Shown piece after piece: positions 26,128 through 33,886 of a stretch of DNA of 64,000 nt (position 1 is the stretch's first letter; each line of letters starts with the position of its first letter). Origin of the DNA: Celeribacter sp. HF31 (GTDB lineage: Bacteria; Pseudomonadota; Alphaproteobacteria; Rhodobacterales; Rhodobacteraceae). The position numbers and the translations under genes are program-made. The notes below the pieces were generated by a model. The model was not told the origin of the DNA. It saw only the letters and a list, made by a program, of their open reading frames with translations, and searched no databases. The DNA lies in the NCBI RefSeq assembly GCF_011806455.1, contig NZ_JAATOT010000003.1:186001-250000 (forward strand), given 5' to 3'.

Positions 26128-26244
26128 ATGACTTCATATCATCTCAGTTATGTTTCGAAACTGTTCGGAGGATTTCGCTCAGTCGACAATGTAGACCTCG
26201 TTTTTCGCCCTGGTGAGATCCATGCGCTCATCTGTCTCTCTTGA
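26128..26244 (+). pseudogene. Truncated RbsA-type ABC ATPase (N-terminal stump)
   Basis: From the ATG at 26128 the plus strand reads YVSKLFGGFRSVDNVDL and then FRPGEIHALI. This is the start of an RbsA/XylG-type sugar ATPase right up to the point where GENGAGKST should follow. Instead it reads CLS and stops. The break lies just before Walker A, so the protein cannot function. A plausible ribosome site (GAGGGCGGA) remains, so this is a deletion scar of a former sugar ABC operon. Confidence 0.8.
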
Positions 26245-26599
26245 CCCCTTCCTCAACCTGCCTGCCGCGCAAAGGCGATGCCGTGTGATCGGGGCCATCG
26301 GGCCGGAAGAGGCGACGCTCAAGACACTGGCAGAAGACGACGGGTTGCGTGAAAGCGGGGCGGGCGGGGCCTTCGTCAAAGGCCATGATCCAGAGGTTTG
26401 GATGACCGCCTTGCGGTCTCAGATGAATGTAAAACACCGGGTGATTGCCCCAGCTCCGGACCCAAGCGATCTCGGGCCCGACTGGTGTAAGACATTGCAA
26501 TCATTGGTCGTACCTTCCCTCAAGGCGGAATTGCAGGGTCACGCGGCATGAGGTTTCGAGATGCGGTCCTGAACCGCGTAGCCGAACCATGTCCCCATG
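26245..26599. other. Region after the ATPase stump; possible gene remnant
   Basis: A plus-strand open frame (about 26237-26551) encodes LDPFLNLPAAQRRCRVIGAI and then about 85 further residues ending ELQGHAA. The composition looks coding, but there is no start codon with a ribosome site, and I recognise no family. It is probably the 3' remnant of the gene fused at the deletion scar. Confidence 0.35.
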
Positions 26600-27577
26600 T
26601 CATTTGCGACGAATGACGGATGAGAACGGTGCGCCGCTGGTGTCGTTCTGCGCCAGCGGCGTGATCAATGCCTCTTGGTCGCGCTCCTCGGCCGGGGCGG
26701 CATCGATCACGCCCAGATCGGTCAGGTAATCCGGCAGACGCCCGGAGAGGATCAGACGTTCATCCATCGGCAGGTCGGGTTTCAGAGCCAGCGCCAAGGC
26801 CCAGACGCTCGTCGTGCAATTGGCGGTGATCGTGTTGTAAAAGGCCGGCTTTTCTTCAAGGCGTTGCGCCAGGTCGACATAGGACAGGAACATGGTCCGA
26901 CGCTGCTCTGCGCTCAGTTGGACCGGGTAGAGTCGCACCTGCTCCTTGCGGTAATTGGTGCGCAGCTTGACGATGTCACGCTCGGTCGCGGCGATCAGAA
27001 CAAGCTCGAATTGACGGAAAAACCCACCGAGCTCGTTGAATTCTTCATCTGCCTCGCGACGAATCTCGACGGAAAACACCACGTTTTCACCAGAGGCAAA
27101 GCCGAAACTCACCAAGAGATGGGCGATGTCGGGATTGTCCCAGACGGAGGTGATCATATCGACCGTCTCAAGATCGTTCAGATCGTAGTCTTCCGTGATC
27201 CAACGCGGCGTGGCCTCGGTTTTGCTCTGCCACTCGAAATCCCGGATATTTGCCAGCCGGACGTGATCGCCCTCGACATCGGCCCGCACGCCTTTGGACA
27301 CATCCATCGCCCAGTCGCGCGATTGCTCCGGTGTGATGGTTTGATACCACCCCGCCACCGCGAGCCCGCCCAGCGCCAATATGGCCCAGCCCGAGCGGCG
27401 CGACCGTTTAAACCGCAGAGTGAGCGCCGTGAGAGCCATCGCGATCAGGGCAACGAGTGCCACGACCCGCAGCCCGCCGGTAAGATGCAACCAAAGCGCG
27501 GTCGCACTCCAGGCCGTGCCAGCCAGAATAATCAGAACAAAGAGGACATGGGCCAGATATTTCATCGAACGGATCAT
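26600..27577 (-). CDS. DUF4105-type membrane-anchored protein
   Basis: A 325-residue protein with two N-terminal hydrophobic segments plus a third near residue 75 (WAILALGGLAVAGWYQTI). The large periplasmic domain carries LANIRDFEWQSKTEATPRWI, HLLVSFGFASGENVVFSVEI and NTITANCTTSVWALA. The last includes the conserved Asn-Cys of the DUF4105 (Lnb-like, NlpC/P60-related) fold. Start at 27577 (MIRSMKYL) is preferred; MKYL at 27565 is possible. It follows the YiaA/PspA genes on the same strand. It may be a papain-like amidase or transacylase at the envelope; the function is unproven. Confidence 0.7.
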   Translation of the reverse strand: MIRSMKYLAHVLFVLIILAGTAWSATALWLHLTGGLRVVALVALIAMALTALTLRFKRSRRSGWAILALGGLAVAGWYQTITPEQSRDWAMDVSKGVRADVEGDHVRLANIRDFEWQSKTEATPRWITEDYDLNDLETVDMITSVWDNPDIAHLLVSFGFASGENVVFSVEIRREADEEFNELGGFFRQFELVLIAATERDIVKLRTNYRKEQVRLYPVQLSAEQRRTMFLSYVDLAQRLEEKPAFYNTITANCTTSVWALALALKPDLPMDERLILSGRLPDYLTDLGVIDAAPAEERDQEALITPLAQNDTSGAPFSSVIRRK

Positions 27578-27640
27578 GGGAAAACTCGCATAGCAAAGAG
27601 ATTGGCAGGCGGCCCGCAACTTTCGCGGCCGCCCGAGAGA

Positions 27641-27925
27641 TCACACGTCGGTATCGCCGCGAGCTTCGGCCAAAAGGCGTTCGGTGCGGGCATCTTCGAG
27701 TTTGTTGTAGATGCGCTCGCCTTCCTCTTTATCGCGCAAGGCCTTTGTGATCGAGGCCGTCGAATAGACCAGCATCAGCGCTGCCATGGCGTAATAGCCT
27801 TTCGCGGAGAAACTTGCCTCCAGCGACCAGATGCCGCCGGCCATCATCAGGGCCGCGATGGAAAAGTTGAAATAGGTGAAGAGGTTCCAGGCGTTGGACA
27901 CTTTGGGGGTATAAGATTTCGACAT
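27641..27925 (-). CDS. YiaA/YiaB two-helix membrane protein
   Basis: A 94-residue inner-membrane protein with the paired hydrophobic helices of the YiaAB domain (NAWNLFTYFNFSIAALMMAG and GYYAMAALMLVYSTASITKAL) and a charged C-terminal tail. AAGGAGAC lies just upstream of the ATG at 27925. It sits directly downstream of pspA on the same strand. YiaAB proteins have no known biochemical activity, but pairing with PspA suggests membrane-stress maintenance. Confidence 0.82.
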   Translation of the reverse strand: MSKSYTPKVSNAWNLFTYFNFSIAALMMAGGIWSLEASFSAKGYYAMAALMLVYSTASITKALRDKEEGERIYNKLEDARTERLLAEARGDTDV

Positions 27926-27981
27926 TTTAGGTCTCCTTTGAATTTTGGTGTGTTCGGTTGGTTTTGACAAATGGGTCGGGA

Positions 27982-28659
27982 TCAGGCGGTTTTTGCGCGC
28001 AGGCGATCAAGCACATGGGCGGCTTCGGGGCGCAGCGGCGCACCGCAGCCAGCGGCGGCGAGGCGGGCGACTGTGCCCTCTGCGGACGGGCCCGTGGTCA
28101 GGTCACGCAGGGCGACATCGACGGCTTCGGCGTGATCTTGACGAGATTGCAGACGCTCCAAGGTGGCTTCGGCTTCGCGCAGGCTCGACACGACGCCGTC
28201 CGGCATGGTGCCGCGCAGTTTTTGCGTGCGGGCAGCCGCATCGGCGATTTGCTTGCCGCGTTGCAGGGCCCGCAGGCGCTGCTCGGAGAGGCTCACCTGT
28301 TCGCGCAGACGGCGGATTTCCGCATCATAGTGGGCCGTGGCCCGCGCCGAGGCAGCGGCTTCGGCTTCCAACTCGGCAATCGCGGATGCGGCCTCGGTGG
28401 CAAGGTCTTCGCGATCCTGGCGCAGTGCTTCGACGGCGCGCAGTTCGAGGTCATTGATCTGCCCGGCAATCTTGGTAGCGTTGTTTTTCTCGCGCTCGGC
28501 GTAGGCGATCACCACGGCCACCGCGCGCTTTGCACCCTGAAGCCCATCTGCGGCGTCGCGCAATTGCTGGCGCAGGATGGTCAGCGCATTGGCGTCTTCA
28601 ATGGCTTCTGCCGCGTCATGCGTGCGGGCCCGGACGAGGGTCGTAAACATCTTGAACAT
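27982..28659 (-). CDS. pspA: PspA/IM30-family protein
   Basis: A 225-residue, almost wholly helical coiled-coil protein rich in Ala, Glu and Arg (AEREKNNATKIAGQINDLEL, EIRRLREQVSLSEQRLRAL), beginning with the amphipathic MFKMFTTLVRARTHDA segment typical of PspA/IM30. The family forms membrane-binding oligomers that limit proton leakage. Here it heads a minus-strand group with the YiaA/B and DUF4105 genes, and it is divergent from a TetR regulator with three operator copies between them. The classical regulator PspF is not nearby. Confidence 0.85.
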   Translation of the reverse strand: MFKMFTTLVRARTHDAAEAIEDANALTILRQQLRDAADGLQGAKRAVAVVIAYAEREKNNATKIAGQINDLELRAVEALRQDREDLATEAASAIAELEAEAAASARATAHYDAEIRRLREQVSLSEQRLRALQRGKQIADAAARTQKLRGTMPDGVVSSLREAEATLERLQSRQDHAEAVDVALRDLTTGPSAEGTVARLAAAGCGAPLRPEAAHVLDRLRAKTA

Positions 28660-28676
28660 CGTAAGCTCCTTCTTTA

Positions 28677-28746
28677 TGAACGTTGTTCATGAAGTCTGTA
28701 TGCAGCAATCATGAACGTTGTTCAAGACAAAAATGAACATCGTTCA
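28677..28746. promoter_or_regulatory. Three TetR operator copies between pspA and tetR
   Basis: TGAACGTTGTTCA at 28677-28689 and again at 28712-28724, and TGAACATCGTTCA at 28734-28746, all fit TGAAC-N3-GTTCA. Centres are 35 and 22 bp apart. They fill the divergent promoter region, so the TetR protein at 28766 probably represses both itself and pspA. Confidence 0.85.
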
Positions 28747-28765
28747 AAAAAAATTTTAAGGGGAT

Positions 28766-29383
28766 ATGATGAGCACCGCACGCGAAGCCAAAAAAGCCGA
28801 GTTGAAAAAGCGCCTGATCGACGCCGCAGAAGCGGAAATCATCGAACATGGCTTGGCGGGGTTAAAGGCTCGGGCCGTGACCGCACGGGCAGGATGTGCC
28901 CTGGGCTCGCTCTATACTGTGGTCGAGGATCTCGACATGTTGGTGATCGAGGTGAATTCGCGCACCCTCACGGAGTTGGGCGCAACCCTGACCGACGCGG
29001 TCAGCAAGGCCGGCGATACGCCGCAACACGCGTTGCAAGCCCTGGCCCTGCGCTACGCCGACTTCGCCATCGCGCATCAACCGCTATGGCTCTCGCTTTT
29101 CGAACACCGGCTGCCCGAAGGTCAGGACATTCCGGAGTGGCACAAACAGGAACATGCGGTCCTCGTCGAAGTCATTGCACCGCATCTTGCGAAACTGCGC
29201 CCGGACATGACGCGTGAGGCCCTAATCTTGCGCACCCGCACCACCTTCGCCGCGGTCCATGGCGTGGTCTACCTCGCTTTGCAGGGGCGCTTTGTCGGCG
29301 TGCCGATGGAGGCGCTGAAATCCGAAATTGCCGGTCTTGTGGAAACGCTGACGGCCGGAGCCGCGCAGATGACCAAAGACTAG
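28766..29383 (+). CDS. TetR-family transcriptional regulator
   Basis: A 205-residue repressor. The N-terminal helix-turn-helix spans about residues 12-55 (LIDAAEAEIIEHGLAGLKARAVTARAG, then GSLYTVVEDLDML). A helical ligand-binding domain follows, with the TetR_C_33-like stretch HQPLWLSLFEHRLP. AAGGGG precedes the ATG pair; either Met could initiate. It is divergent from pspA, and its three presumed operators lie in between. The ligand is unknown. Confidence 0.87.
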   Translation: MMSTAREAKKAELKKRLIDAAEAEIIEHGLAGLKARAVTARAGCALGSLYTVVEDLDMLVIEVNSRTLTELGATLTDAVSKAGDTPQHALQALALRYADFAIAHQPLWLSLFEHRLPEGQDIPEWHKQEHAVLVEVIAPHLAKLRPDMTREALILRTRTTFAAVHGVVYLALQGRFVGVPMEALKSEIAGLVETLTAGAAQMTKD

Positions 29384-29405
29384 GGATAGGACCACTTGAT
29401 AAATT

Positions 29406-29419
29406 TTGCGTATATGCAA
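29406..29419. promoter_or_regulatory. Palindrome in the promoter of the XRE-cupin gene
   Basis: TTGCGTATATGCAA is a near-perfect palindrome (12 of 14 positions symmetric) 37 bp before the ATG at 29456. It starts 5 bp after a TTGATA -35-like box (29396-29401). This position fits an autoregulatory operator. Confidence 0.5.
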
Positions 29420-29455
29420 TAAATCACCACATCTGACATACTAAAGAGAGTCGCG

Positions 29456-30064
29456 ATGTGGACATCTGAGCTGCGCACGACGGACACCCCGTCCGATCCC
29501 CCTCCCCGCGAGCCGCTGTCCGACACGCTCAAACGGCTGAGACAAGACAAGGCTCTGACACTGGCGAAACTCGCCGCGCAAAGCGGGCTGTCGGTTTCGA
29601 CCCTGTCGCGGATTGAAAACGGCCAGCTGTCGCCAACCTTCGAGACGCTTGAGAAATTGTGTGCCGGGCTGGGGCTCAGCTTGAATGCGTTTTTCAACTC
29701 GGGCCAGACCTCCTCTCTGTCCGGCTGGCGGTCGCTGACCCGCAAAGGACAGGGGCGCCTTGTCGAAACGCCGCATTACCGGCTGGAGCTGCTGTGCGAC
29801 GACGTTGTGGCGAAACAGGCGCTGGTGTTTCGTGCCGAAATTCTTGCCCGCGATCTGTCCGAGTTTGACACGCTGCAACGCCACATGGGCCAAGAGCAAA
29901 TCCTTGTCCAATCCGGCCAGTTACGGGTCTTTACCGAACATTACGCCCCCGTCGATTTGCAGCCCGGCGACAGCTTTGCCTTTGACAGCGCCATGGGGCA
30001 TGCGTTGATCAGCCTGAGCGACACGCCTGCCGTGGTGCTTTGGATCAGCACCTCTGGGGCCTGA
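29456..30064 (+). CDS. XRE-family regulator with cupin domain
   Basis: A 202-residue regulator. A Cro/CI helix-turn-helix at about residues 23-77 (LRQDKALTLAKLAAQSGLS, LSRIENGQLSPTFETLEKL) is joined to a C-terminal cupin (about 130-200, GQLRVFTEHYAPVDLQPGDS). The PuuR/SutR class senses amines, amino acids or related compounds. Its stop is 3 bp before the D-amino-acid dehydrogenase start, so it likely regulates the catabolic genes that follow. Confidence 0.9.
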   Translation: MWTSELRTTDTPSDPPPREPLSDTLKRLRQDKALTLAKLAAQSGLSVSTLSRIENGQLSPTFETLEKLCAGLGLSLNAFFNSGQTSSLSGWRSLTRKGQGRLVETPHYRLELLCDDVVAKQALVFRAEILARDLSEFDTLQRHMGQEQILVQSGQLRVFTEHYAPVDLQPGDSFAFDSAMGHALISLSDTPAVVLWISTSGA

Positions 30065-30067
30065 GCG

Positions 30068-31327
30068 ATGCAACAAGACAGAACCATCGTCATTGGCGCA
30101 GGCGCCGTGGGCATCATGACCGCGCGGGCGCTGATGCTGCGCGGCAAGAAGGTCACTGTGATCGACCGCCTCTCCGGCCCCGCCGAATTCTGTTCGCGCG
30201 GCAATGCCGGGCTGATGGCGGTCGGCCATGCCAAGGCTTGGGCCGAACCCGCCGCTCTCCCGGCCATGATGCGCGCAGCCCTGGGCCGTGAGCCTTCGGT
30301 GAAAATTTCAAAACTCTTCGACCCGGCGCTGTGGCGTTGGGGGATGGAATTTCTGACACAGTGCACATCACGCGCCAGCGCCGCCAATACCCGCAAGCTG
30401 CAACGCCTCGCGCGTATGAGCCGAGACATGCTTTTGCCCGCCGAAACGGCGATGGGACTGCCGGGTGAGACGCGGCACGACGGGGCGCTTTATCTGTTTC
30501 AGGACACGCCCCAGTTTCAAAGCTATGCCGCCAAGATCGGCTCTGGTCAGGAGATCGAGGTTCTCGACGCTCTAGCCCTGATCGAGCTTGAGCCGGGCCT
30601 TGCCGGAATGAGGGATCGACTGGCGGGCGGGTTGCGCAGCCATATCGATTCCGTGGGCGATTGCCATCTGTTCAGCGCGCGCACCGGGGCATGGCTTGAT
30701 CGCGAGGGCATCGCGTTTCGCTATGACACCAAGGTCACGGGGTTTACCTGCAAAAACCAACGGATTTCTGCCGTAGAGACCGACGCCGGGCCGATGGAGT
30801 GCACAGACGTGGTGCTGGCCACCGGGGTGGAGACGCCGGATGTGACCCGAAGCCTGGGGTTTGTGCCGAATATCTATCCGGTCAAAGGCTATTCCGGCAC
30901 TTGGCGCATCACCGATCCGGGTGCCGTGCCGCAACTGCCCTTTGTGGATGAGACCGAATTGCTGGCCGTTTCGAATTTCGGCGACCGGCTGCGGGTGACC
31001 GCGATTGCAGAATTTGCCGGGCGGGATCTTTCGCTACCGGAAAAGCGGATCACGCTTTTGAAAGAGTACGTGCAGCGGAATTTTGGAAAGGGCGTCGATC
31101 TGGATCACCCGGAGTTTTGGGCCGGGCTGCGTCCGACCACGCCCGCCGGGCCGCCCTATCTCGGGCGTGTGCGCGCCTATGACAACCTTTGGATCAATGC
31201 GGGGCACGGGCAGTTGGGCTGGACCATGAGCCTCGGCAGTGCGGAGCTTTTGGCGCAGGCGATGACGGATGAAACACCTGTGCTGAGCGATGTGTCCGCG
31301 ACAGCGAAATGGCTCGCCGCGCTTTGA
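30068..31327 (+). CDS. D-amino-acid dehydrogenase (DadA-like flavoprotein)
   Basis: A 419-residue FAD enzyme of the DAO/DadA family. It has the dinucleotide fold VIGAGAVGIMTARALMLRG, CSRGNAGLMA (DadA-type second glycine motif), a C-terminal FWAGLRPTTPAGPPYLGR and NLWINAGHGQLGWTMSLGSAELL. It would oxidise a D-amino acid to the imino or oxo acid and reduce quinone. The next gene encodes a ketimine-reductase-type enzyme, so a cyclic D-amino acid such as D-proline or D-pipecolate is an attractive substrate, but this is inference. Confidence 0.88.
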   Translation: MQQDRTIVIGAGAVGIMTARALMLRGKKVTVIDRLSGPAEFCSRGNAGLMAVGHAKAWAEPAALPAMMRAALGREPSVKISKLFDPALWRWGMEFLTQCTSRASAANTRKLQRLARMSRDMLLPAETAMGLPGETRHDGALYLFQDTPQFQSYAAKIGSGQEIEVLDALALIELEPGLAGMRDRLAGGLRSHIDSVGDCHLFSARTGAWLDREGIAFRYDTKVTGFTCKNQRISAVETDAGPMECTDVVLATGVETPDVTRSLGFVPNIYPVKGYSGTWRITDPGAVPQLPFVDETELLAVSNFGDRLRVTAIAEFAGRDLSLPEKRITLLKEYVQRNFGKGVDLDHPEFWAGLRPTTPAGPPYLGRVRAYDNLWINAGHGQLGWTMSLGSAELLAQAMTDETPVLSDVSATAKWLAAL

Positions 31328-31353
31328 ACCTTAAAGACCGAATGGAGAGACAG

Positions 31354-32277
31354 ATGAAAGTATTGAGTGCCGAAGAGACCCGCGAGGCGTTGCCGTTCGA
31401 CGGGCTGCTCGACGCCTTGGACAAGGGGTTCAAAACCGGGGCGGAGGTGCCCTTGCGGCATCATCATGCGATGGGGGACGATATGCTGTTGCTCATGCCC
31501 GCCTGGCAATCCGAGGGCTGGGGCGGCGTCAAGATCGTCAATGTGCATCCCGGCAATGGCGCGCGCGGGCTGCCTGCCGTGGTGTCGTCCTATATTTTGT
31601 TCGACCGCGAAACCGGGGTGCATAGGTTGATGTTGGATGGGGCGGAATTGACGGCGCGGCGCACGGCGGCGGCCTCTGCCCTTGCGGCGAAACGCCTCGC
31701 GCGTCCGGACAGCCGCAAATTGCTGATCGTGGGGGCCGGAGCCGTCGCCGCCAATCTGGCCGGCGCCTATCACGCCGCGCTGCCGATTGAGGAGATCACG
31801 GTCTGGGCCCGCAATCTCGCCGCCGCCGAAGCTTTGGCGCAGCGGTTTGTCGCGCAAGGCTATAAGGCAAAAGCCGCCGCCGATCTTGAGCGTGCGGTGT
31901 CTGCGGCGGATATCATCTCTTGCGCCACGCTCGCGCGTGAGCCGATCCTCAAGGGCGCATGGCTTAAACCCGGTCAGCATGTCGATCTCATCGGCTCTTT
32001 CACGCCCGCAATGCGCGAAGCCGACGATGAGGTGATGCGACGCGCCAGGATTTATATCGACACCGAGCATGCCAAGGTCGAGAGCGGCGATATCGCCATC
32101 CCGCTGGCGACGGGCGTCATCCGGGAAAGCGACATTGCAGGCACATTGGAGGGGCTCTGTCGCGACGATCTTTTGCCACGGCAAAGCGCAGAGGAGATCA
32201 CCCTGTTCAAAGGTGTCGGCTCCGCAATCGAGGATCTGTCCGCAGCCCTTTTGGCGGCGGATCGCGTGCTCAGGTGA
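31354..32277 (+). CDS. Ornithine cyclodeaminase / ketimine reductase family protein
   Basis: A 307-residue NAD(P)-dependent protein of the OCD/mu-crystallin family. LTARRTAAASALAAKRLARP and the Rossmann turn LLIVGAGAVAANLAGAY are visible, with DLIGSFTPAMREAD near the C-terminal third. Relatives reduce delta1-pyrroline-2-carboxylate or piperideine-2-carboxylate (LhpI type). Paired with the upstream D-amino-acid dehydrogenase, it could convert a cyclic D-amino acid to the L-form through the ketimine. GGAGA precedes the ATG at 31354. Confidence 0.82.
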   Translation: MKVLSAEETREALPFDGLLDALDKGFKTGAEVPLRHHHAMGDDMLLLMPAWQSEGWGGVKIVNVHPGNGARGLPAVVSSYILFDRETGVHRLMLDGAELTARRTAAASALAAKRLARPDSRKLLIVGAGAVAANLAGAYHAALPIEEITVWARNLAAAEALAQRFVAQGYKAKAAADLERAVSAADIISCATLAREPILKGAWLKPGQHVDLIGSFTPAMREADDEVMRRARIYIDTEHAKVESGDIAIPLATGVIRESDIAGTLEGLCRDDLLPRQSAEEITLFKGVGSAIEDLSAALLAADRVLR

Positions 32278-32337
32278 TCCGCCCACGAATGCAGAGAGGG
32301 CTTGCCTGATCTGGCGCGCAGGCGTATCGAACAGCGC

Positions 32338-33243
32338 ATGTTTACAGTCTGTGCGCTCTATCACTTCACCCGCTTCGAAGACCCCGCCGCCCTGCGGTCG
32401 GGTCTGTTGGATCTTTGTCTGGCCGAGGGCATCACCGGATCGCTTTTGCTGGCGAAAGAGGGGATCAACGGCACGGTGGCAGGCCCCACGCCCGCCGCGA
32501 TTGAGCGCCTCGTTGCGCATATCCGTAGCCTGCCGGGCTGTGATGATTTCGAGTATAAACTCTCGACCGCCGCCGAGCAGCCGTTCAACCGGATGAAAGT
32601 GCGGCTCAAGAAAGAGATCGTCACCATGGGGCAGCCCGATGTCGACCCGAAAGCCCGGGTTGGACACTATTGCAGCCCCGAAGAATGGAACGAATTGATT
32701 TCGGCGGATGACGTCGCGATCATCGACACGCGCAACGATTACGAGGTGCAGATCGGCACCTTCAAGGACGCCATCGACCCGAAGACCAAGAGCTTTCGCG
32801 AGTTCCCGCAATGGTGGGAAGAGAACAAGGAGCGGTTCCACAACAAACGCATCGCGATGTTCTGCACCGGCGGTATCCGTTGCGAGAAATCGACGAATTT
32901 TCTGTTGGGGCAAGGCATCGAAGAGGTCTACCACCTCAAAGGCGGTATCCTGAAATATCTCGAAGAGATGCCGCAGGACGAGAGCCTGTGGGAGGGCGAG
33001 TGTTTTGTCTTTGACCAGCGCGTGTCCATCGGGCACGGGTTGACCGAAGGACCGCATGAGCTGTGTCACGCCTGCCGCCGTCCGATCCTGCCTGAGGACA
33101 AGCTGCGCCCGGAATACGAGGACGGCGTGTCCTGTCATCAGTGCATCGATGAAACGGATGAGGACCGCAAGGAGCGGTTCCGGGAACGCCAGAAACAGAT
33201 TGCACTGTCGAAGGCGCGGGGCGAAAAACACTTTGGTGCGTAG
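32338..33243 (+). CDS. trhO: tRNA uridine(34) hydroxylase, rhodanese-like
   Basis: A 301-residue TrhO/YceA protein. An N-terminal acylphosphatase-like domain (about 1-95) is followed by a rhodanese domain with active-site loop CTGGIRCEKS, then a Cys-rich C-terminus (HELCHACRRPI, GVSCHQCID). TrhO catalyses oxygen-dependent formation of 5-hydroxyuridine at position 34 of certain tRNAs. The ATG at 32338 (MFTVCALYHF) matches the family start. The position after the amino-acid cluster looks incidental. Confidence 0.93.
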   Translation: MFTVCALYHFTRFEDPAALRSGLLDLCLAEGITGSLLLAKEGINGTVAGPTPAAIERLVAHIRSLPGCDDFEYKLSTAAEQPFNRMKVRLKKEIVTMGQPDVDPKARVGHYCSPEEWNELISADDVAIIDTRNDYEVQIGTFKDAIDPKTKSFREFPQWWEENKERFHNKRIAMFCTGGIRCEKSTNFLLGQGIEEVYHLKGGILKYLEEMPQDESLWEGECFVFDQRVSIGHGLTEGPHELCHACRRPILPEDKLRPEYEDGVSCHQCIDETDEDRKERFRERQKQIALSKARGEKHFGA

Positions 33244-33280
33244 ACACGCATTGATCCAAGTGAAACGACCGGAGGACGCT

Positions 33281-33700
33281 GTGTCGAAATCGGTATTTCA
33301 AACGCTGAAATATGTGAGTTTGGTTGCAGCTCTCGCACTCGCACAGGTTTTCCTTGTCAGTGAAAGGGGGCAGGCCATGAGCCAATCTCAACGCAATATT
33401 CAATTCACATGTTCCGCAGAGCAGACAACAGAAGCCTCCACCTGTGACTTGGCCAGAGAGGCCCTTGAGCATGTTCTGCCAAACGGGTTTGCCCTGACAG
33501 ATCAGCGGGCACAGGCCCGCCTCGACGTCACCTTGAGAGAAACGCCCCTCGGCATCGTCATGTCCATGGACTATGAGCCCACCGATGGCGGTGGCATTTC
33601 AGAAACGCGAGAGTTGTCCATCATGGACCGAGCGGGCGGAAACACCGCAGGACTTTACAAACGTTTTTTCGAACGCAGCTTTGCATCGCTTTTCGAATGA
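33281..33700 (+). CDS. Small exported protein, function unknown
   Basis: A 139-residue protein starting at GTG (33281) with GGAGGA 5 nt upstream. It has an N-terminal hydrophobic export segment (YVSLVAALALAQVFLVS) and a soluble domain of about 100 residues ending LYKRFFERSFASLFE. Two cysteines (FTC and STCDLA) could form a disulfide. No family recognised. The stretch from 33701 to 33886 is AT-richer and probably holds the promoter of the metalloprotease gene. Confidence 0.6.
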   Translation: MSKSVFQTLKYVSLVAALALAQVFLVSERGQAMSQSQRNIQFTCSAEQTTEASTCDLAREALEHVLPNGFALTDQRAQARLDVTLRETPLGIVMSMDYEPTDGGGISETRELSIMDRAGGNTAGLYKRFFERSFASLFE

Positions 33701-33886
33701 AACCTGCCCCGTTGCGCAGATAAGACTTACACATTCAAAAACATTTAAATTGTCCGTTTAATATCTCGCCAGAAAAGAAAGAAGCACTTATTAATTCAGG
33801 CAGGTTTATTCATCGCATGTGGGGTGTGGGAATCGACCGATGGTATAACGGCGTACTGCTTGTGCGGAGTAATTGAGGGAAAATTT

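Noticed and set aside
31177-33231. 684-codon minus-strand ORF opposite the OCD-family and trhO genes
   Set aside because: Shadow of two well-supported plus-strand genes, with no family signature of its own.
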